DNA of 64,000 nucleotides from Zygnema cylindricum (taxonomy: Eukaryota; Streptophyta; Zygnematophyceae; Zygnematales; Zygnemataceae), in contig JBBHKE010002596.1 in assembly GCA_037447655.1 (NCBI GenBank), positions 62,001-126,000 on the forward strand, given 5' to 3'. Of the stretch, positions 1-10,700 are shown piece after piece. The stretch's first letter is position 1, and the number at the start of each line of letters is the position of its first letter. The position numbers and the translations under genes were made by a program. A model generated the notes under the pieces. That model was not told the DNA's origin. It did not search any database and saw only the letters and a list, made by a program, of their open reading frames with translations.

Positions 1-760
1 CATTTGGACGTGACACACTTGTAAATTTGAAATAAGATCCACGGCTGACAGCAAAGACAACCTTACACATGGCATAAGCCATTGGACAGAGTGGATTCAA
101 ATCGACCGAAACCATTATAAAATCTTTGCCGTAGAATATCTTCTGACGCTCCTTTTGCCATGCATCGACCTTCGTGGAAAGGATTTTGCGTTTTAAAACA
201 TTACAACGCCGTTCGTACAATGTTATTGAACGCACGTACACATCTTACAGTTTAATACGTTATATAAATATTAAATTTCGTCCGTCCGTACAAATATTAC
301 ATTCTTATTTTGAGCTTGAAGAAACTTTCCAACATTTTAACAAAAGCCTACGTGGTACGTAATAATGCAAGAAGGCTAGAGGTTCCTTGTTGGCAAAACC
401 TGATGGAATATTGATCGCAATATTACTGCGTGTAAACATGTCTGTATGATTATTAACAACGCTTTGAGGAGAGATTTTTTAGATTCCTTCTCTAATCTCT
501 TAGCTCTGAGAAAAAATTACATTGAGCTTCCAATGGAACAACGAGATTTGTTATGTTCACTTACTACACGGGGACACATTTATAATCGTATCCGTTGAAT
601 CTTTGAATTTAACTTTGGCCTTTGGATTTAATCCAATGACGCCATTGTCTTGGTAGCCTCAGACAAAGGATTTTGATTGCAATGTAAACATGCGTCAAAT
701 GTGCGAGAAAACTACATAAGATGGTTATGTGTATAGTGAATAGCTTGTAGTGTTAAGATA
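1..760. repeat. Old dispersed repeat, copy 1 (left end of window)
   Basis: No gene is visible. This stretch is related to 4080-4523 and to about 62200-62640. Shared landmarks include CTTCGTGGAAAG near 172 and 62268, the stretch around AACCTGATGGAA near 398 and 62545, and TTTTTTAGATTCC plus TCTTAGCTCTGA near 474-510 and 4211-4240. The repeat appears to resume at about 1270-1560 after an inserted MITE-like element, because GCATGTAATGG near 1337 matches 5117. Nature unknown; it has diverged too far for its ends to be placed. Confidence 0.5.
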
Positions 761-1262
761 TTAATGGTGTAACAAATAAAATAGTGTTGTTAGCACTATA
801 TTCGGTCCATGAACTCGAGCAAACAAAAAGATTGACTCTAATTAACAAACATAACAATAACTCGTATATAGATTCCACAATGTATCCGCAATAGCCTACA
901 TCCACATAGTCGTCGTTTGAACATGTGAGAACATGATCACGCAATCTCCCCCTTTGTTTATTTATAGGAATCAAATTTGGGTGTGCTTCCCCTTGAGGGC
1001 GCCACTCACTTTCTCGTGTTCACAAGTTTTTCTCACAACTTTCCTTTTACTTTAATACAAAATTGCGAGCACTTCTAGTACGTACCGATAATTTTTGTAC
1101 ACACACTATCTAAAATTTGTCCAAATTAATGTAAGTGACACTAAGTAAGTCATACCTATAGTAGTGTAAAGGAAAAAGTGGTATTGTTGTTTCTAATATT
1201 GTTTCGAAGGTCAAAATTTAAGGGCGCGAATATAGTGTTATTGACAATATAGGTAATTCACT
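760..1262. mobile_element. MITE-like element, degenerate copy of the 2016-2523 unit
   Basis: The interior matches 2016-2523 along its length: CATAGTCGTCGTTTGAACATGTGAGAACATG here corresponds to CATAGTCGGCGTTTGAACATG there, and both end with a GGGCGCG-ATATAGTGTT block. The termini are worn, so the ends are approximate. It interrupts the old repeat that starts the window. Confidence 0.5.
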
Positions 1263-2015
1263 ATATAATATACTCGTATTATATCCCCATAAATTGTGCA
1301 TAAATTTTGAAGCATAAATATTTTAGCGTGCTTTCATGCATGTAATGGATATGTTGGGAAATATATAAATGCATGTACTTCAAATATATAATAGTTTATC
1401 ATAAAAAACGCAATGGTGAAACCATTGAAGTCTAAAACATGATGAACATGAACCTCAAAGTTGAGAGAAAAAAATTTGTATGTCTATACAATATGTGAGG
1501 AAATTATAGTACTGTGTATGTGTTGATAGACATACTACGTCAAGTACATCTACTGTGTGCGATTTTTATCCTAAAGTTTTGGGACATAACACTGAAGATT
1601 ATATGTTAAAAAAAAAACAATCTCCACATGCTACACTAGAACGAGCAATGTTATAAGTGTTAATAAGACTATGTGGACTCTTGTAAACTACGACCTTTAA
1701 ACTTAAAATGGAATCAATAATACTATATCTCTCTTTACACTAGTACATGTACGGTTTAATTAGTGTCCTTTACTCTAAGTCACTAGATATTTAAATAGGG
1801 AGACGTGCGAAAAGGTGTTTTACTTTTCGATTATAACTGTCGGATTCAGAATCCGGCTAGTGTGCACGAAAAGAAGATGTTTGAAGTGGCAAAATTAATA
1901 TTAGCACTAGTAACGATACACGTTGTACACTTGTAACGCAGAGAAGCGACATATGGCGTTTCCAATCGTTGAAGTTTTGAAGTTTGAACTTTGGTTTTCG
2001 ATGTAAACGGTGTAG
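1263..2015. other. Non-coding interval with MITE remnants
   Basis: No gene seen. 1270-1560 continues the old repeat also found at 5095-5240. About 1809-1929 resembles the inner and right part of the ~220-bp MITEs (AAGATGTTTGAAGTGGCAAA, then CTAGTAACGATACACGTTGTA). About 1926-2014 is a small remnant ending in a worn TIR. Confidence 0.4.
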
Positions 2016-2523
2016 TACACCGTGAATCGCTTATAGTGTAAAAAAAAAAATTTGGTTAATAATGATATATTGTGTTTCACGACTTCGCGCCAAAAAAATT
2101 TAGTTATAATTTGTACATCTAACTCTGATCAGGATGCACATCCCCGTAGTGTAGCCCTCCAGCCTGTGTTCACATAGTCGGCGTTTGAACATGTGAGAAC
2201 ATGTTCAAAGTGATTTCGCCTGTCTTTACTACTAGGAATCAAGTACGAGAGCCCTTTCTTGTGTAAGCTCTACTCACTTTCCGGTCTCGGCGCCATTATT
2301 TAACACTTTTTATGTACAAAAAGAGGAGTTTTAGTACGGATTGGCGCATTTCTTACAGTACACTATTTAAATACCGGCCAAATTAGAGTCAATCACGCTA
2401 ATTAAACCGTACCTATATTAAGGTAAAGAAAAAATAGTACTTTTAAATATTATTTAAGTTTAAATGGCCAAAATTTAGGGGCGCGGATATAGTGTTGTTA
2501 ACACTACAAGCGATTCACGTGTA
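2016..2523. mobile_element. MITE-like element with TACACCGTGAATCG termini, 508 bp
   Basis: It begins TACACCGTGAATCGC and ends GCGATTCACGTGTA, an inverted pair. The final TA is shared with the first TA of the next element at 2522, so the two abut directly. The interior has no coding capacity. TA-flanked ends suggest a Tc1/mariner-type (Stowaway-like) mover, but no transposase is present, so the superfamily is an inference. Confidence 0.7.
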
Positions 2524-3735
2524 CACCGTGAATCGTAATTAGCGTTAACAATTTTTTCGCCACTGAAAACATATTTTCTCCGTACACACCTGTCCATTTT
2601 CAATTTAAGACCGCCAATCGTAAGCTGAGAATCCTACTTTGCAATCGCAACCGTCAGATCCACAATCCGACAAGTGTGTACGGATAAAAGATGTTTTAAG
2701 GGTACGTCCCCATGTATTAAAGTATCGACTTTATTATGTCGTTTCCACCCAAAACGCAGTTTCGTACGAGAAAAACTGTAGCCGTACAAAAAAATCAATT
2801 CTTTAAAAGTACAGCAAACGTCAAGTCGATACTTTGAATGTTCATACTTCAAGTCGATACTTCATGTTTGTCGTCATGTTAACGAATTTTGGCGTTTTCC
2901 TTTTTTTCGACCCCCAAGCAAGAGAATCCAGCCTGCCAAAAAATTTCATCAAAAATCACCTCGCGACTCGATTTGAGGGAAAGTACCACCCAAACAACGA
3001 ATGAAAAACGGTCCACGCACGCGCCACACGAGTGGTAAAATTTTAAGACGAGGGAGAGCACTCGCTATTTTTCTCCCTGCCCGTCACGTGCATGTACGGA
3101 AAAGAAGAGCATGTACGGAAAAAAATCTGCAGGTGTCTCGGACCTCCACTTTCATTCATGGGTCCTTTGCAGAATTTTGCGCCGTCGTCGCCTTTCCCCT
3201 CTCCCTCACACACTATCGCTTTTATCTCTCACTTTTTAGAATGAAGCTCGACAATGCTGATATTACATGAAAGATATTTAAAAAAAAATATTTTGACTAC
3301 CTTTATGTATATTTTTATGGCAAGTCGAGTGAGAAAAGTCGGAAAAACGAAATCGGATAGCCATGGCAGAAAGTTTTTGAATTTTGTGACGTCGACGTTG
3401 TCACAAGTGAACATGGCGTCACAATGTCACAAAACCCTAACCTTTTGCCATGTCACAAAATTACAAAAATCTAGACGTCTACAACCGTCGCTGTTTTTGT
3501 TGGCGTCACCAATTGTCGGAAGTTTCGTAGTCGTCTTCAACCGTCACAAAGTTGTACCTACGTCTACAACCGTCACATTTCAAAGTTCCGATTTCATTTT
3601 CGCACACAGGGACGCTTTTCAAAGTAGTACGGAACACTTCACTACAGTCCAAAATACTTTTTCAAAGTATCGCTTACATGGGGACATACCCTAAGTGGCG
3701 ATTTTTTTTTAGCTCTAATAGCGATACACGGTGTA
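2522..3735. mobile_element. ~220-bp MITE split by a nested element
   Basis: The left part, 2522-2699, starts TACACCGTGAATCG; the right part, 3695-3735, ends with the TIR CGATACACGGTGTA. Removing 2700-3694 joins the two parts into a 219-bp unit whose order matches the intact copies at 12465-12685 (221 bp) and 42572-42794 (223 bp). All three carry an internal hairpin built from CTTTTCTCCGTRCACAC and its complement around GTCAGAT-CACAATCCGAC. Confidence 0.8.
2700..3691. mobile_element. PIF/Harbinger-like non-autonomous element, 992 bp
   Basis: The termini are GGGTACGTCCCCATG and CATGGGGACATACCC, 14 of 15 bases inverted, flanked by TAA on both sides (2697-2699 and 3692-3694). A 3-bp TAA/TTA duplication with GG-starting TIRs is characteristic of PIF/Harbinger and Tourist-like elements. 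There is no transposase; the ORFs inside are short and look like chance. Partial relatives occur at about 50690-51281 and 52860-53285 and a shorter one at 37345-37878. Its insertion splits the MITE at 2522-3735, so it is younger than that MITE. Confidence 0.8.
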
Positions 3736-4079
3736 GTCTCCATGTGGCATGACGTCATTCATAGTACATACTGATTCTATTTGACGTCACTTTTATTGTT
3801 TGTAGGATGAAAGGTCTGCCAGCTGGCGACACACTTTGAGCCGTCGCTTCTCGGCCAATAAACGAGTCACAGTGTTTGTCACCTTCTGGAAATTACAGTT
3901 TAGTACTTTATTTTTGGCTGTTTGCGAAGTTGTCAACTGGGCAGCAGGCCATCCACACCTAATATATGACCCAGGAAAGGAAGTCGTCGTTGGGCAAATT
4001 GTACTTTTCCGACAAGATTTCGATTATTACGTCAGTCCCCCGGGTCCTCGTGCGTCAGTCCTAATTTTTTGAATAGGAT
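3736..4079. other. Interval with no recognised feature
   Basis: An ORF of 78 codons spans 3836-4072, but it lacks similarity to anything I recognise and has no splice or family evidence. I see no gene here. Confidence 0.4.
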
Positions 4080-5240
4080 ATGTACGGACGGACCCTATTG
4101 CGACAAGCTTTATTGGAGTCCCGTCACATTTGTAGCGACAGGTGGCCTTCACTATTTGTACATGTCACACGACCAGAATCATCAAATCTTTTGACCTGTA
4201 ATCCGGAGGATTTTTTTAGATTCCCTCTGGAATCTCTTAGCTCTGACAAAAATCTATGCTGACTTTCCAATGCGACGGCTGAGGGTTTTGATGTTCATTT
4301 ATTGCAGGAAGACACGTGGATACTCGCCAATGTTGACTCGGTGACTTTTGAATCTTTAAGTTTTTTGGATTCCATGCTATGACGACATTTGTTCTGGCAG
4401 ATTCAGATTGTACTTTGAGTGTTTACTTAAAATAAAGTGCGAGAACAGCTGGAAAGTGGAAACCCTATAATAGGTAAGCCACGTACTATATTAGGCCGAA
4501 AACTGGTACATAAGTTTTAATAAGGGTGCGTCTCCATGTACTTGTAACTTAGAGAAATTACTTTGTTTTTTAGCGCAGATCCGGCGGACCCGGATTTCAA
4601 GTGTCCCTATGTGTAAAAACGGAATTAAAACCTAAGGGTGTGACGATTGTATACGCTGACATGCGCGTGACGGTTGCCAACGTCTACAATCTGTGATTTT
4701 CCAAATTGTTCGTGACGTCACATAATTGTACTGTGAGAGGCGGCGAGTGTGAGTTGATGTGGCGCATTCATTTGAATTGTTTTAGAAAAAAATTCACACG
4801 TGTGAATACGTGTTATAATTTGTTTACCGAAAATACTTTGTTTTAAAAAACATCGCGCATGTTTTTTAAAGAAAAGTTTGAAGATGACGTTTTTTGTCGT
4901 GGCTGTGGGTCGAAGAACACAAGACGACAACATGTAGTACATTTTAAATTCGATGATGACGCAAAATGTACTTCTCCTTTTTTCTTTTTTTTTGTACGGT
5001 TGACACTTACGCGGTACGGCTCTAAGTTGTAGAGGAAAACGACACAAAAAAACCCTTACTTAGATACATGGAGACGCACCCTAAGTCTAACAAGTTTAGC
5101 GTCCTTTCGTGCATGTAATGGGTACATTGGAAAATGTAGATATGAATGTACGTCAAACGAATAGAAAAAAAACCTTATACGTGCTAATATGTACTTCAAA
5201 TACATTATACATATAGTGTGTCAGAACTTTAGTTCTAAAG
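4080..5240. repeat. Old dispersed repeat, copy 2, interrupted at 4524-5091
   Basis: 4150-4460 aligns by eye with 440-720 (TTTTTTAGATTCC, ATCTCTTAGCTCTGA, then GACTTTTGAATCTTTAA-like and TTTGGATTC-like blocks). 5095-5230 aligns with 1320-1420 (TTTAGCGTCCTTTCGTGCATGTAATGG). In this copy the interruption is a Harbinger-like element, whereas copy 1 was interrupted by a MITE of another family. Confidence 0.55.
4524..5091. mobile_element. PIF/Harbinger-like MITE, 568 bp
   Basis: Perfect 17-bp terminal inverted repeats: GGGTGCGTCTCCATGTA at the left and its exact complement at the right. The flanks are TAA on each side (4521-4523 and 5092-5094). The subterminal blocks (AAGTAAGGGTTTTTTT with CGTTTTCCTC) recur at 18240, 36207, 51282 and 53286, which defines a second subfamily of these elements. 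There is no transposase ORF. Confidence 0.85.
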
Positions 5241-5832
5241 TTTGAGAACAAAATATCAAAGGTTAGATTAAAAGTTTTAGCAATTTTGGCTCAACTTCGT
5301 GAAGCAAATGAAAATAAAAAATAAATAAATAAATTAACAACAAAAAATAATATAAAAAAATTTACACACCTTTCCAAGTAGTTAGACCAACATATGAGTA
5401 TGTTGCTTTAAAATATAAAAACATAAATTATTGAGTTTAACCGTTACAAATATAGATTTTGGATGGTAAAACGTTTTAAATACTGTTTAAACGCTGAATG
5501 CTTTCGGAAACATCAGCAAAAAGCCAAAAACCCCCGACGGATCAGCGGAGGTTGAAAAAGGGGGTCACAAAAAAATATATGGATTACCCGCCAATGTTAT
5601 TTTCCCTTTTTTTTTTTTTTCCTGCCCTACTTTAACAAAACCTACCAACATCTGGTTCCTACTATTTTTTGGACTGAATCTGGCCACGTAGCTTTAGCCA
5701 CGTGGAGAGACGTAACCTCCCCATCTTACATCCACCTTCGTACTCTATCTTTTTATCTCGATACGATAAAACAAAATTTGATCCCATTGGCCGGAATTAA
5801 AAAAGAATCGGGGAAATACTACGGGCAAAGGG
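5241..5832. other. AT-rich interval without a recognised gene
   Basis: It holds long A runs and a GC-richer island at 5520-5570 (CCCCCGACGGATC...). No ORF of note and no repeat that I can match elsewhere in the window. Confidence 0.35.
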
Positions 5833-5970
5833 AAGATTTGCTTCTGACAGGAGGAAAGATTTGATGCGATCAGGAAAAAAGATTTAGCTCGATCAGGAAA
5901 AAAGATTTAATTCGGTCAAGAAGAAAAATATTATGTGGGCAGGAGGAAAGATTTGCTGCGGGCAGAAGCT
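5833..5970. repeat. 23-bp tandem repeat, six units
   Basis: Units begin AAGATTTG/AAGATTTA at 5833, 5856 and 5879 and continue to about 5970, each ending in a CAGGAGGA or CAGGAAAA block. The period of 23 is not a multiple of three, so it is not a coding repeat. The units differ by several substitutions, so the array is not recent. Confidence 0.75.
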
Positions 5971-6660
5971 TCCAGACTGTACGTCACATATACGGAAATT
6001 CCAGACTGTCAGTTATTTTTTGATATTCTGCGACGGTAAAGCCAGACGGCCGTCGGCTCGTTTCGCCCTTTCTTTCCATCACCTGTGTACAGTATTGACT
6101 GCGTTCTGGACGACCGTTATATTTGGGGACAATTCAGGAGTGATCTTGACCGTCCGATTTCTCCGGGAATGTATCCAATATTATGGACGCGACAAGATTC
6201 GCTCGCACGCTTGTCGCTCGTGAAAATATCTAAACCAATCACGCAAAAGGTACATTCCTGGGAGAATATGAACGAATTCACGGACCAATGAGAATCGTCG
6301 CAGTTTTGAGTTAAAAAATGTCACAAATAAAGTTTTTTCGTGTGTCGCAGCATCACTAATCCTGCGTCGTGTCGCATGTGGGTTTTGTGCCAATGATATT
6401 ATATTCGCACGCTTGGTTATCGCACAGAGAGTCGCACGAAGGTATTGCTGTACGAAAAACAAAAAAAAACAAATAAAAGCAAAAATTGTGACGGTCAAAA
6501 ACGATAAGCGCAAGAAGATTATTAGCGGCCGCCAAAACCGCTCCTGTGCTATAGCACTGTAGCTAACGTTAACGTCTAGTTAAAAATGTAGCCGGCCGTT
6601 TGACCGTCCAGTTTGTGGCCGTTTGAGGCTAGATAACAGATTTGCATTGCTTCGCTGGAT
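5971..6660. other. Interval without a recognised gene
   Basis: Overlapping short ORFs on both strands (for example 5933-6223 plus and 6181-6513 minus) cancel each other out; none shows a motif or splice structure that I trust. Confidence 0.35.
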
Positions 6661-6863
6661 TACACCTTGAATCGTTATTAGCGTATATAAATTATTAGTG
6701 TAAAGAAAAAAATAGCGTCATTATTTATAATTTAGTGCCAGGAGACGTGGCAGATTATGGTCCACTTCCTCAAATAGTGCAATTAATTATATTTAAGGTA
6801 TCAATGTCAAAATTTTGGGGTACCGATATAGCGTACATAAGGCTAATAACGATTCACGGTGTA
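6661..6863. mobile_element. MITE, 203 bp, TACACC-type
   Basis: Starts TACACCTTGAATCGTTATTAG and ends CTAATAACGATTCACGGTGTA. The interior block GAGACGTGGCAGATTATGGTCCAC also occurs in 7487-7687, so the two are copies of one subfamily set 623 bp apart upstream of the protease gene. Confidence 0.85.
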
Positions 6864-7486
6864 CTGTCCGCCGCAAATATTCGCCTGTCCGCCGCCATGC
6901 TCAGAATTTTAATCGATCTTTTTCCGACTGGAACCACACTATATACAGAAAATGTGGAAATGCAATCATTCGCTGCCTCGCCGAACGAAAAATGTTCAAA
7001 CGAAAACATTTTTAATTTTTTGTTACTCTCATCCATTCGTACTTTACTCCTCTAACCGTGCGTTTTTGTACTTTTTCCTCAACATACGCATTTCCCACTT
7101 GCTTTCGTTGTCATTTTTGTCGTCTTTGGTAAAGCAGGACAAACACTTGTCTTTTTGTACGATCAGGACATTTAATTTATACATTTTTGAATCGAATCTC
7201 GACGACTTTCCTTTAGAAAGTCCACTCGCTTATTTTACCAGAGGAAATCTTTCACACGTGTCACTAGATACGGTCAGCTACCGAGAGTGGTCCACGGCGT
7301 TTTCACTTTATTTTGATTTTTCTGTCTTATTAGCGACTCTATTTTGGCGTCTTGTACGGAATAAAGAAAGTACACTCTACGACGTCCCCCCCCTACCACC
7401 TAGCTCTCCTATTGCCAATTGCCTTTTCTTCCGTGACATTTGTCGTATTATTATTTTGTCTTTTCTGTGGCTGCCTCCCAGCTATA
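6864..7486. other. Interval between two MITEs, no confident gene
   Basis: A 190-codon ORF (6952-7524, plus) fills this stretch, but it runs into the TIR of the next MITE, is rich in F/S/L as AT-rich DNA would give, and shows no recognisable domain. More likely it is the distal promoter region of the protease gene. Confidence 0.4.
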
Positions 7487-7687
7487 TACACCGCCAATCG
7501 CTATTAGAGTCAAGGATTAAATAGCGTCAAAAAAAAAATAGCGTTATTGATTCTAATTTAGTACCTGAGACGTGGCAGATTATAGTCCACCTTCTTAAAT
7601 AGCGTTATTAATTGTATTTCAGGTTTTTTTTTTTGAAAAAAGGGCACCGAATTGGCGTTATATACTCTAATAGCGATTGGCGGTGTA
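7487..7687. mobile_element. MITE, 201 bp, ending 27 bp before the protease ATG
   Basis: Begins TACACCGCCAATCGCTATTAG and ends CTAATAGCGATTGGCGGTGTA, a near-perfect 21-bp inverted pair flanked by TA. It shares its interior with 6661-6863. The first ATG of the protease ORF is at 7715, so the element occupies the 5' UTR or core promoter. Confidence 0.9.
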
Positions 7688-7714
7688 GTGTTACCCGATC
7701 AGTTACATATTTGA

Positions 7715-10700
7715 ATGTTTTTAGTGTCGTTATTACAAAATGAAGCTTCACCTCTAATCAGGTTTCTTGAAGTTTCTCATCCCATGGCTTCTTCTAGTGT
7801 TTTCTTCCCGCAGTACACTCAATCGGAGGTTTTCCTCCATCGAACACAGCAGAAATCTTCTCTGCTTTCGCTTGATATCCGGCAGAGGTCTGTCAGCGTT
7901 TCTCAAGCAATTCGAGACTGTTATTTAAACGTCAACAGTGTTCCACATTACAGACGAAATCATTTTAGAAGTTTGCAAAACTTTCGTCAAGTGCTGTTCT
8001 TTCCTGCCGGGTTTGGAGAGTCTTACAATATTCGTAGCTATAGTGGTCGGTTGCGAGCTTCTTCTTCTCCTCAACCTGAAGGAGAACCATCCAATGAACA
8101 GGATGTTAAACTCGCGGATAATGTTTCGTCAGAAGGGAAAGAAACGGACCAATCTCTGGATTCAGAGCCGACAGTGGACGCTTCTGAGAGCCTTTCAAAT
8201 GCTGCCACGTGGCTGCGACCATGGCCAGTTCCTTGGGGATTCAAAGAAACTGCTGTTGGAATGTTGGCCTGGATATTAAGGTGCTTTCTCCTTCTCGATA
8301 CAGCTCCTTACAGTTATGGCTGGATGACGTTCTAAAGCTTGTATAGTTGTCTACACTAAGTTTGACACGTGTTGATGAAGATTTAAACTAACGCGCTCGG
8401 TCTCAGTTGTCTCAAATATCAAAGAGTGACTGGAGGGTAAAGAGCTGGTTAAACTTACTAGAATAGTGTGAGCTACTCATACATGGATGGTTCCTTGGCT
8501 ACTAATTGAATGCATGTGCCAGTGGCAACAATTCGATTTGAATCTGGCTGTTGCCTGAAACTTTTAATTAATGTTATTGTTTTCTTACTCGTACTTGTAT
8601 TACTATGGAGTTTACATATTTTCTCCTGACTTGTGCTAAATTTATTATCACTTTTACTTGTCTATATCAATATATTATTGATGTATGCATTTTAGTCACA
8701 TGAAAGAGAAAGCAAATGAACAAAAGAGAAAACTAGAAGAAGAAAACAGCGAGTTGCTTTGTTTTGCTTTCCCGTCTGTTCTTGTTATATTTTCATTCTG
8801 CCGCCATAGCCAATGCCCGCTTGCCTTTTGTAATGATTTGAGGAATGAGCCTGTTGCATTTGAAATAAGTAATAGTTGCGTAAATATGGGAGTATGTGTT
8901 TGTCAATACTTCTGGGGCAACCTTCACATTAAGTCTCTCTAAACCAAACAAGAATGAAAGGACACAGTATTGCAAGAATCTTAAACCATGCATTTAGCAG
9001 ATCTTTCACATTATACAGGATGATTTTTATAAACACGTCGTATTGCATGAGATGTAGATGCAGTGGTTGATGTATCCTCTTCTCGCTTCTTGCAGTGCAC
9101 CAATTTTGGTTTTCGGCTCTTTTTGACAGCTTCATAGGGAGTGGCCTGGTGGTTCAATTACTTTCCTACAAAGCTGGATGGACTCCTTGGCGAAGCCCTG
9201 ATTTGGATGATCAAGCTCTCTTTTTGCTTCTCAACCAAGCTGTCAGAACAGCTTTGGGTGTTTTTATTGTTTTGAGAGTAGCCCAACCTTACAGGCCTCT
9301 TGATTCAGAGCTTTTTTCATTCGGTACGTTGTCCATCATTTTTTCTCTTTGGCAAGTAAGGTTTAGAATGTTTAGAATTAGCTTAAATATGAAACAATTG
9401 CTGCATGCTTTCTCCTGGGTTCCAAGAAGAAGTTAACAATGGTGTATACAGGATCTCAAAGAGTCGTTTTCCTCTTTATGTCCTGTACGTACAGAGAATG
9501 TGGAATAAATGTAAGAAGGTGTATTTCTATAATTCACCGTGTCTTCATCAGGACGTGGTTGTACACTTTTATATTGAGTATGTTCTAAGTCTAAGAGCAT
9601 TAACCTGTAATAAAATATTCCATTCCATTAGTTAAGCTCTACAAACCATGTTGTCTTGGAGCCGGACCCTGCGGTTTAAATAGACGCTTCATTTTTTTTC
9701 TGGCTTTTGTAAGGATTCTCTGCAATTGAGCTTCTACTAAGTAAATTATTTCTACTAAATGCTGTGTGCAAGTTGCTTTGTATCTTCCTCCCTCAGCTTG
9801 TGTAACTTTTTTTTCTGACCTGGTGATTCCAGAGATTGGGAAGCCGTTCAATTTGGAGAGGGGCTGGTTGCTTTGGGCGGGAATTGGATTCATTTCCGCA
9901 TGCATTCTTGTGCAGCTCTCGTCTCTCGCACAAACTTCTTTTGATGGCCATGAACCTCTCCGAGATGTGAGTGCCAGTCCTATACTTTTTTAAATTGTTA
10001 AGCTCTCCAAAATGTGAGTAGGGGTTTGATACTTTTCAAATCGTTGAATGGTTTGGGATGTGAGTGACAGTCCCATACTTTTTATATTGTTAACCTGTCC
10101 GAGATGTCAGCGACAGTTCTACACTTTTTTAAGTCTTTAAACTCTCCAAGATGTGAGTGGCTGTCTATGTTTATGAACGCCATTATGTTTGTTTATTTTT
10201 CTTTACGGTGTATGAAGTGATTATGCATGTGTAACAAACAGTATCTAGGATCTAGAGTCATAATTGTTTGTTGTTTGGATTTCTGGAAAGGGGATTTCGC
10301 GGGCGTCTTGTTCGTTTGTTATGGAAAATACACAGATTGCACATATTTCTGTATGATTTACACACCATATGTAGGCTCTGAGGAAATACACATTACATAC
10401 CATTAAACAGTACAAAAAAGGAGAAACATTTTTTTGTTGAAGAAACAAACATTAGTTGACAGTATCATGTATGTCACATAGAGTATTCCCGGATATATTT
10501 ATTTCACTCTCCTTGGGTTTGTAATATTGGAATGTCAGAATTTAACTTTCTGATGTAGATTTTTTCTGACCTCTGTAAGAATGGAGAGTCAGCGAAAGAG
10601 AGAGATACCTGGCCTTAAGATAAACTGTCTTCCACTGTATCATTGACAAGCTGAAATAATCTTTAATTGACAAATTAAAAAAAAATCATTAGTTCAGAGT

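Noticed and set aside
6952-7524. 190-codon plus-strand ORF
   Set aside because: It runs into a MITE terminus, is dominated by F/S/L codons expected from AT-rich DNA, and shows no domain or splice context.
8312-8335. Extension of protease exon 1 beyond 8280
   Set aside because: The alternative donor TACA|GTTATG is weak, and the added residues (CFLLLDTAPY) break the expected membrane segment.
9096-9129. Protease exon 2 starting at TTGCAG|TGCACC (9096)
   Set aside because: From the AG|GT donor at 8280 this acceptor gives an early stop. The acceptor at 9129 gives phase 2 and the natural sequence AWILSFIGSGLV.
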